A stretch of 64,000 nt of DNA, taken from Hirudinaria manillensis (taxonomy: Eukaryota; Annelida; Clitellata; Hirudinida; Hirudinidae). The notes beneath the pieces are model-generated. The model did no database searches. It saw only the letters and a list, made by a program, of their open reading frames with translations, and was not told the DNA's origin. The position numbers and the translations under genes were made by a program. Shown piece by piece: positions 55,124 through 64,000 of this stretch. Numbering within the stretch: position 1 is the stretch's first letter; each line of letters starts with the position of its first letter. Location of the stretch: contig CM067530.1 in NCBI GenBank assembly GCA_034509925.1, positions 5,038,501 through 5,102,500 of the forward strand, read 5' to 3'.

Positions 55124-57681
55124 TCGTCGTCAGTATTTTTATGTCATTGTAAATAAGTCACGTGGTTTTTATATTTAAAATTCTTACGTCTTGCACGTCT
55201 TACGTAATTCTCATTTCATCAGGTCTCTCATTACGTTTGCCGTGGCGTCTGCCGGTCGGGGCGGCATTTGCCGACTTGCTCTCGAGAACGAAACGCTTAA
55301 ACGGTCGGAGGTCCGGCGAATGGCTCCGAGCATCCGAGGATGGCCTTGAGCTTGAGTGCCTTTGTTCCAGCAGAGGTGTATTCTTGGCAATGTTGATTTG
55401 ATTCATGTCAAGAAACAATCTTCAATTGACATTTCAAAAGAGCTATGACTTTTTGAAGTTTTTAATTTCACATTTAATTTATTTTGTGATTTTGTTTTTT
55501 TTTTGCTAGTTTTGCTACTTTGTATAATTGCAATATTATCCTTTAGGATCGGCGAACCCGAGAACCCAAGAAATGATCGCAGTGCGTGGGCTGATGTTCT
55601 ATGTATCATAGGGCCATTTGTACCGAATGCTATTATAATTTACTGTTAGACATTCTAAGTGTGGAATTCTTCATAAATTTCATTGAAGTTTTTGAAAAAT
55701 ATTAGATGAAGGATGGCTATTCTGTTTTAAGGGAATTATCTATTAATGTTTCAGATCTGCAATTATCCAATATTTTGAGTCCCCTGATGGATTTGATGGG
55801 ATGTGAGGACACTTCATACCTGCTCCCCATTTGTATATCGACCTCATCAGAGCGCTCTTCCTGGCAGCGCGTGCCGGCCATTGAATAGGATACGTTTCAT
55901 CATGGCTTTGTATTCTGATGGGTTAAGAATAGGGAATCTTGGTATAAAACTTTAAGCAATGCCATCTTTGTTTATGTCTGAGGTCGGGGTTAATCTGAGG
56001 AAGCAGGCTAATGTGGTCATCACGATTACTTTTAGTGATGTCGAACCCTCCAATTGCGTTTTACTTGCTCTGGGTGGCAGGGCTTCGTGACCTCCAGCAA
56101 GCGGACTCAATCGCCACAGCGTGCCGTCCAAATATCACAAAAGGAAAGCGGTTTGGATGCTTGGAGGGGGATGATTTTGTGATGCGTTTTGACAGTTTTG
56201 AGTCTTCGGAGGTCGCAATCCTTCGACGAATGGTTCTAGGGAGGTTCAATAACTTTTGCTTGATCTGGATGCCTGTGCAGGACTTGATAGAAATGTGATA
56301 CTACGGTCACAAAATCTTAGATATTAAAATTTAAATACCAAAAAAAGCTTCATCACCTACTACTAGCAGACCGTCCACTAGTCCGGTTTTCTCTAAACGG
56401 CTCAATGTGCAAAAAAGTTTGTTGACCTCTGGCTTAGGACTCACCGCATCTTTAAGCTTTGATGAAGACCAACATATCTGCTAAAAGCACTGTCCAACGA
56501 AGCATCGAAGATGTGCCTAATTTAAAAGCAATGTCCCAAACAAGCAGTCGCTAAACCGAAGGAATATTTTGAGAGGCAAAAGAGTCTCTTTGTACATGGG
56601 AGCAAAGATGCCTTGCTTTAAAACAATGTTTTAGCTCTGAATCTTTGGTCTTATAAACAAATATACGTGCATGGTGTATTTGCTGCTTAGGCATTTAATT
56701 ATTATCGGTTCATTAAGCTCAAAGGCTTTTTATTTTTATAAATCTGAAGTTTTTCAATTTAGGGCCTGAATTGCCCAAGCGAGCCCGCTTTTAATCCTGT
56801 AATTGAGAGATTATGGTTATGCTTAGATTTGTAATCGATTCACTTATCCCACAAATGAGCTATTATCCTGCCAATCCTGCCTGACATGTTTGTGTTCACA
56901 TCTTAAAGTATAGAGATTAAAATCATAATAAAATATACTAGTTTAGCAGGTAGTCATTTGCCTTAATTCCCTGAAATAAACAAGTTTTAAATAAATAATG
57001 TTTGAAATTCCGATGTTATTGTCAGTTTCCATCAGTTTCTTAGAAGTGATTTAATGACTCAATGTCTGCTTAAGCAGTTAAAGATTTGAACCACGACACT
57101 CGTTGTATGAATTTTCGTTCTGTTTTACTTACATTTGTTTATGTTTTCCAGTAATTAACTCTTTCCTTTATTGCTTTGTTATGTCTTATGCTAGAAACAA
57201 ATAAAAATATAAATTATGAGTGAAATTAGGCACGAAAATAACAAACAAAACTGGAAAACAATTCGAAATTTCAAGAATTTCGCCTCAGAGCGACAGCAGG
57301 GACGCAATCGATCGACAAATTGTGCTGCTTTGCTGGCCTGGAAAGACATCCATTATTGACTCAGTCGCAATGTGTTTAATGTGTCAAAATCAGAGAATCG
57401 AGAAGTTTCATTTCGCTAATTGAAATTGATTTCATTTAAAAAATAATGACAATTTCATGCATCATGGTTATGGCCGAAGATCCTGTCGCAATGGAAGCGT
57501 GCGGTGTTACATAATGATGCCTTGCTGTCGCAAAGCGGTTGCTGCAGACAGGAACACTTGCATCCAATTTGAAACCAGCCTTCAGTTCGTTGAGGTGCCG
57601 GGGTTGAGAGAAGTTCTGAAGATACATTCAGAATCTCTTTCAACGAATATTCTTTTCGATCGGCATTCTGTTCGATTTACA
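55124..57681. other. Intergenic spacer downstream of DOK7
   Basis: The G+C-rich start (55210-55390), open on both strands, is probably DOK7 3' UTR. The 55700-56900 part has degenerate, protein-like patches without an assignable family, likely an old transposon. The region just before 57682 includes the FSTL promoter and 5' UTR. Confidence 0.35.
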
Positions 57682-60600
57682 ATGAATGGGTGGGCTGTAG
57701 TTGTTTTATTCGTGTTGATGTCTTTTTCTATTTCCGCTCATTCGAGTAGAAAGACATCAGAATCTGAAGAGGTTGGTTTTAACATAAACGGTGAATATAT
57801 TGAAAAATTATAAATTTCTTTTGTTGCAGCAGAAGAAAAATGGAAAACAGGAAAAGGGGGAGGTTAACTTGTTGGAGGAGAATGTAACGGAGGATGAGAC
57901 AATAGAAGTTGAAGGTTTTTTAAGAAGAAAAATATTTAAAGACTGCAAAATGAAGAACGAAATTGTTTCAATTCAGATGACCTCTGCCAGAGCGTGTTCT
58001 GCAGAACTGGAAGGAAGTGCGAAGTGGATAAAAATGGCCGTCCAAGGTGCATCTGTGGAGGCGAAGATCATTGTAAAGGACATCAAAGTCAGGTCTGTGG
58101 ATCTGATAGTAAGATGTATCCAAGCCATTGCGAGTTGCACCGCATTTCATGTCTGGAAAAGTCGCGATTGGGAGTGGATCACACAGGTCGAAGGTGTATG
58201 ATTCACGAGACAGGTAAATTGCAATTGTATATGCGTATCTTGTCGAATGACAAATAACAAAGTTAAAGTAAATATTTTTCCAGTAAAGCCTTCACCGTCT
58301 CCCATTGGATTTTCTACCTTCGATACTGAAAAGCCGAGTTTATTGCCAACTGCAACCACAAAAGCTAAACCATCGAGTGTTATTTCTAGCGATTTGTGTT
58401 CAGCGGTAGATTACAAAAACTTTAAAACGAATTTGATCCACTATCACTGCGCTAGAACTGGAAATAATGGCTGCATGTCCGACCGTAGAAGTTTGGAACT
58501 CAATTTGAATCTCCGTTGAAATTTTTCTTCTAAAGATTATAAATTTCCCCTTTCAGAAAAAATGTCAGCCGTAGCAGGAATGTTTGAATCTTTCGATGGA
58601 GACTCCAATAAGCTACTCACATTGTCCGAATTGGACTTCATAGAAGCAAAAAATCATATTGACAGGCTATCAAAGTTTTGTCATCTTAAAGATCTAATTT
58701 CGAATGACGGCACTATTGCAGATCAAACTATTGGACTTGGGGAATTTTACAAAGCCTTCGGTAAATTTCAAAAATTTTAATAATATTTCTTAAGGTAGAT
58801 CGAGTTTTCCAAATAAACATTCATTTTTGCTAGGACTTGATTCTTCACGTTCGACCGACGATTCTCCCTCTGTTTACACGACTCTCGTATCCGTTGGAAA
58901 CGCAGTTGAACTGAAGTGTGACATTCCACAAAGCAAGAAAGTCGTCTGGAAAAGAAGCGGCAAATCGATTGTACCATCGGACGAAATGAAGGTTTCATTC
59001 AATCCGTCATTTATCGACAAACAAATCCTGACAGGAATTTTTGCAGTTTGAGTCATTTTCAGTAAAATTGACTTCGTAACTTAATTTTACTGCAAGCTTA
59101 ATTAGTTAATTATTGCACTATTTATTATTGAATTCAGCAACTTTTCTTTGTAAAAACGGAAGCATAAAATTTCAACAATCACTGACGAAGGTTGAAATTT
59201 TTCAATGAGTCCAAGTATTATAAAACCGCCAATTATAAAACCGAAATCTAATAATAATACAAATTATAATGAAATAACAATAATAATAGTATTAGTAACA
59301 TAGACATTAATAAAGTTGCTGATCGTTGAATGATCTCCACAGATTTTTGAAGACAATTCCTTGTACATAGGAGTATTGAATCTGCACCACAGTGGCAATT
59401 ACAGCTGCCACGACGTACAGAACGATGATAGTCACCAAACGCATGTCATCATCGTTCAAAGTGGGTTCAATTTGCGATCAACCTGCATATTTGTCGCATA
59501 CTTTAAAATCTGCCATCAAATTTTCTGCGATGTAATTACCTAATAGGTAATATAATTACATCAGTTTTGGTTTTTAGTGCCCCCCATGGTAAAAGTACAT
59601 CCCGCCGCTCAGAGTCAACTGACAGGGTCGACTGTAACAGTCAAATGTCATGTGAGCGGAGTCCCCCAGCCAGAAATCATTTGGAAAAAGGATGGAGTCG
59701 CATTGTCATCAGAAAAATTGAACACTCAAACGAGATTCTTACAGCTATGTTCGTTTCTACTCCAGTTTCTTAAAGTTTCTTCAGATGATTTTGGACCTTT
59801 AATGACAAATCAAAAATTTTTAAACAGACAGCAATACAAGCTTGAAAATAAAATCAACTGACAGTGTTAAAGATTCTGGAATTTATTCTTGCGAGGCCAC
59901 AAATTCAGCAGGTTTAGCCACCCAGTCAGCCTCTGTGACTTTCACAAAACCCGAGGCCACTTACAACCCAAGTTGGAAAATTACTATTTCCTCTGAATGA
60001 TATTATAATTATTAAAATATAAAGTGAATATGAAACTCATAGACAAATGTTTCTTGCAAATGTTTAACTTAAACAATTGCTAATTGTTAACCAATCGCTA
60101 ATCCAGGTGACGTGAGGCAAATGGAAAGATTTGCAGTTTTCCACGACTTGGGTTACACCGTGTATGAGTTGGTCAATTGCCACGTGGAACATCACGTCTT
60201 TGCCGAGTTTAAACTTACATCCCTGAAATACAAATCGACGGGTTTAACTCAAGAAACTTTGTGTTCAATTGGAAAGAGTTGCTCCTGGGGGGAATCGCTC
60301 ATCGTGGCAGAATCCTTGATGTACGTGACGCAACCCGAGTACAAGAGGGTCTTGGTAGTGGAAGTCACGGACAGACTCAACCCCATCGAGGTTGAATTTA
60401 TGCAGACTTCATGAATAATAATATTAATAGTATTAAGCAACTTAAACTTAACTGATAAGCGATTAGAAGTTTCACCATTCAATTGGGATTCATCTCTATA
60501 ATCGTTATCATAGTAGTACGGAAACAATTGCCACCTACTTCAGACACCTACCTTGTGGACTCCACAAAAGTCCGATTTTCTAGACGACCCCTACGGCTTT

Positions 60601-60823
60601 CCAAAAAAAAATCGTGGTAAAGAGGATTCCAATTAATTATCTCTTGAATTAATTATCCTAGTCCTTTGAAGTTTCCTCTCCAAAAACAAAACCAAAAAGT
60701 GAATCTGAGCTTTTGTATCGTAAACTATCAGATTTCATATGTTATAATATAAAGTTGATGGGCGGTCTTGAATGTATCAACAATGAATTTGCATTTTTTA
60801 ATTATTAATTATTATTATTATTA

Positions 60824-60879
<56 letters not shown>

Positions 60880-62642
60880 AATATTACAATAATAATAATA
60901 ATACAATGACAATGGTCATGCAAACTTGCGCTTTGAAGGTAATTCAGTTGAAAGAACATCCGAAGAAGATGAAGTACTTGGAGCATTTGGATCAACTGTG
61001 GCTGACAACTTGTACCTCAATTGTCGATGATTGCCCCCAACTGAACATCAAAGTCATTCACGAAGCTGGCAAGAATGTGCAGCACCAGGCCACTCACGCG
61101 AAACAAGATGCCGTCAACCGCAATGTCAGTTGAATCTTGACTTTTAATAATTAAATAATAATAATAATTAAATAAATAAATAAACAATTCAGTTAAAATG
61201 ACAATTAATATCAATTACAAAGATAACCGAGTAATGTTTCATATGTAATATGACCAATGGTCATTGACCGTGTTATGACATTTAGTTCTTAAATGTTTAA
61301 TGAATGCTTCTTTTTATTTCTTCGTTTCCAAAATAACATTTTTATGTTTTTCCTATTCATGGATTGAATAACTTGTAGGATTTTTATATAGCTTTTCTTT
61401 CAGTCCAGATTTTAATAGTTTTAAAGTCAGTTTATCAATATCAGTTTGATCAGTATATCAATCCCATCTTACCACTTCTTAAAACATTTCAAAAACCAAA
61501 GCTGTATTCTCTCATATTCCCAGCGTGTCTCATTTAAGACCTCTTGACTTAAAATTATTGAGATTTGAATAATTGCTCAATCAACAGATTGAAAACATTT
61601 TCCTACCTGCACCAACCAATTTGAAGGACCACTTCAACCGAGGATATGTGACCAGCAAAACAAAGAGCTTAGCAATTATTGATTTGATTTCAATGAAATT
61701 CATTGGCGAAGTCGATTTGAATGAATATCAGTGTTCGGCAAAAGATGTTGCTTACGTCCCAATTGGTTGGTTGCCACATGATTCAATCATCAAATCGTCT
61801 ATGCATAAAAAATATAGTAATAATATAATATTACCATATCAACATTAGGATATATTATTATAATAATACACAAAAAACTATAATAATACTGGCAAAAATA
61901 AAATTCTTATAGGTGGGTACTTGTTTATCAGTTGCCAACCATTCTCCGGTACCTCCGAAGCTAATTTCCACCTCATTTTGGACTACGTGACTCACAGCGT
62001 GCTAAAGAAATCAGATGTAGGAGGAGGCAATATTTTCGTGTCACCGGATTCCAGATTTGTCGTCATCTTGGAGAGAAATGGCAGCATCATATCCGTTTAC
62101 AAGCTCACCGCTGATGGCAAGTCAATTCAAATTATTTAAATTGCCTAAAAAACAATTATTTATTACTTATTATTTTCTACTTAATTACCAAGGGCGTTTG
62201 AATCATTTGTTCGACGAATATACCCAAATGCATCTCAACCATTTGAGTTTCTTCCCCTCTGAAAACGGAGTGGGTTACAACGCATTTGCAGTGAGCTCTA
62301 CTCAAAATACAGTTCTGCACATTGAACTTCTGAGCGGGAAAGTGACTATGATAGAAGGTAAGACAGAGAAATAAGAAGTTCAGCAGAATAGTAGAGCGAA
62401 TAGTCAAGAATTACTGACCTTGAGTTTTAATTTTAGGTGCAGAGGGAGCCTTCAGTTCAACTGATATCATATGGAGTCAAACTCACAGGAAAATTGTTTC
62501 CGGAGATTTCTTTGAGCATTTGATGACGTCATCGAGGACTTCCGTCATTGGCCTCGACGGACAGAGGAAGCGCATTCAGTGTCACTGGCAGAATGTCAAC
62601 AACACTTCGACCTTCGTTGCTCTGCCACTCGCGTACCAATGA
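57682..62642 (+). CDS. FSTL5: Follistatin-related protein 4/5 (FSTL5-like), secreted
   Basis: Fifteen exons (first 57682-57771, last 62437-62642) close to 876 residues; vertebrate FSTL4/5 are about 850. A signal peptide (MNGWAVVVLFVLMSFSISA) leads to a follistatin/Kazal module at about 59-135 (CQSVFCRTGRKC, then VCGSDSKMYPSHCELH). Next come an EF-hand pair (about 175-270; loop DGDSNKLLTLSE) and Ig domain 1 (275-364; VELKCDIP, SGNYSC). Ig domain 2 (366-465) has VTVKCHVSG and SGIYSC. The C-terminal part (470-876), unique to FSTL4/5, includes CSWGESL, YVTQPEYKRVLVVEV, HLDQLWL, PAPTNL and SPDSRFVV and is probably a beta-propeller. The protein is extracellular; its partner is not settled. Exon 2 has a tandem acceptor (gcagcag). 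Exon 4 has two in-phase donors (58484 or 58490). Exon 13 ends at a GC donor (GATG|gcaagt). Confidence 0.93.
60806..60880 (+). repeat. (ATT)n microsatellite
   Basis: About 25 ATT units in intron 10 of the FSTL gene, followed by a few AAT units (60888-60902), so a small hairpin is possible. Confidence 0.95.
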
Positions 62643-64000
62643 AAGTCGCTTTAGAGTTTGGAGGTACAATTTCCCACATTTCAAGACGTTTCTTATTTTC
62701 TTATTCTTTGCTTTTGAGAAGCAGGGGTAAGTTTGCCACGTAGGAAATGTGCTTAGTTAGAAACAAGGAGGAGATGCACAAAGTTGTTTCACGACCAGAG
62801 CGATAAAATCAAAAATGTAGATACAAATCTATGTTGTTCGCGTGAATTTTTCCGCTTACCCGCAATTTTATGACTCTATTGTCGTGGCCTGATTTTTTCG
62901 ACCTTGCTTTTTTCGTCTCGTTTCGTTGAACTGTTTCGTTGCAAGAAAGTTTCCTTAAACTTTGCATTTTGATTCTTCTGCAAAAAGATTTTTTTTTTAG
63001 CAGGTTTGGATGTTTGGAATCATCTAAAAAAAACGAAGAGCTTTCCAAGATATGATTTATTAAATGTTTATTTCTTACAAATAGTCATTGATTGCTTCGA
63101 AATGTTTAAAGTCAAGTCGTGGTCGTGTTTATAATCGTTCCTCTGACCGCAGTGATGCAGGTTTTTTCAACTTTCATTCATTCAAACATTCTTTACTGTC
63201 GTGGAAACATGGACTTTTAACTAGCTTCAAGAGAAAATGGTATAAAATTGAATAAAAGATTGCGATTTTCATCGATCGCAATTGTCTGGTTCGTGGCTGT
63301 TGTTACTTCCCTACATGCAGAGTTGTGCACGGGAAGTACTTTTGATCCATCCCCATCAGTGTTGACTTCAAATTTAACTGCAACACTTCATCACCATCTC
63401 TACAATCTGTATGACTGTGGTCATAGATTGTGAACGACATAAAAATAACGTTCTGAAAAGAATATGTGAAAAATAAATGCATAAAATCTATAATGCTAAG
63501 TTGAAGGATTTTCAATAAGTAGTAAAGTTGTATTCATTCATGTGATAATAAAAAAGGTTTTTATTCCTCCGTTAATAGACATTCTTAAAGAATATTCACG
63601 GTAATCTTGCAACGTTCATTCCAAATTAGAGTTTGCATGGAAAAAAACCCATTTTTAAAAAGATTTCTGGCTTTAAAAGAAATATCTTTTAAACTTAATT
63701 AATACAAGAAGCCTTTTATGAGCCATTTGATACAATAATCTATTACTATAAAAAAAACTGGTTAGAGTTACAAACGAGCAATTTTAATGTTATGGGATGT
63801 GCTTGTCACTTGTAATACTGCGGTACAAATTCCTTGTCGATCTTTGATCACCGTCCGCGTGTTCAACTGAATGCAGGGAGTAAAAAAAGTAACCTTTTCT
63901 CTTTCATTACATCTCAATTTCCGAAACGTTTCGAAGCTTTAATTTTATGATAGACTTAAATAAAATTATTAAGGATTCTTATTATGAATAATTATTCGAT
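62643..64000. other. Sequence downstream of FSTL to window end
   Basis: AT-rich. A frame at 63248-63433 looks like a signal peptide but has no ATG. No gene, repeat family or RNA recognised. Confidence 0.35.

Noticed and set aside
55162-55418. Overlapping open frames on both strands just after DOK7
   Set aside because: G+C bias makes stops rare here. Neither frame has an intron, domain or start context; probably DOK7 3' UTR.
56011-56298. 95-codon frame
   Set aside because: Context is degenerate on both strands with no recognisable family; perhaps an old hAT relic, but not provable by eye.
63248-63433. Frame with a signal-peptide-like stretch (SSIAIVWFVAVVTSLHAE)
   Set aside because: It opens on TTG with no in-frame ATG or acceptor, and the downstream sequence has no domain.

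Overview
The window is animal nuclear DNA: AT-rich, with spliced genes, mostly short introns and long, transposon-littered spacers. There are no operons and no ribosome binding sites. The gene set (Btk/Tec kinase, DOK7, a follistatin-related FSTL4/5 protein, a CNG channel alpha subunit, TIM9, RNA polymerase subunit RPABC4, a Ly6/quiver-like GPI protein and a SUEL-lectin receptor) points to a bilaterian invertebrate. An arthropod is my best guess, but that is inference. Gene models were built by hand from splice sites and reading phase; every complete model closes in frame.

Layout. 44-302 is the last exon of an unidentified gene. 1400-1597 is RPABC4 (+). 3558-7600 is a single-pass receptor with SUEL lectin, CUB-like and CCP domains (+). 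11678-15836 is a CNG channel whose 5' exons are uncertain (+). 16660-20162 is a Ly6-family protein with two opposed AAT/ATT microsatellites in its intron (+). 21974-30468 is a transposon graveyard: a MULE transposase split by a hAT-type MITE, an R2-like non-LTR retrotransposon, an LTR-element protease fragment and a Tigger/pogo transposase. 30551-32798 is an acidic protein rich in SEG(E/Q) motifs, perhaps TALPID3-like (-). 33736-34773 is a coiled-coil plus death-domain protein (+). 34887-39127 is a Btk/Tec kinase (-). 39128-46200 is mainly repeats: two copies of one reverse transcriptase, hAT MITEs and a possible piggyBac-like element. 46201-46593 is TIM9 (-). 48140-55123 is DOK7 (+), with a Tc1-like transposon in one intron. 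57682-62642 is FSTL4/5 (+).

Function. Several genes concern cell-surface or synaptic signalling (DOK7, Btk, CNG, FSTL, Ly6, lectin receptor), but nothing suggests a co-regulated cluster. The tightest packing is at 30.5-39.1 kb. There the TALPID3-like and death-domain genes diverge from a 937-bp spacer, and the death-domain and Btk genes converge with stop codons only 113 bp apart and probably overlapping transcripts.

I did not find a plainly new molecular system. The best leads are an Asp-for-Glu pore in the CNG channel, a large DOK7 tail carrying several YxN/YxxM sites, the unassigned lectin/CUB/CCP receptor and death-domain protein, three GC-AG introns, the complementary microsatellite pair, and a MITE insertion with an 8-bp target duplication inside a MULE transposase.
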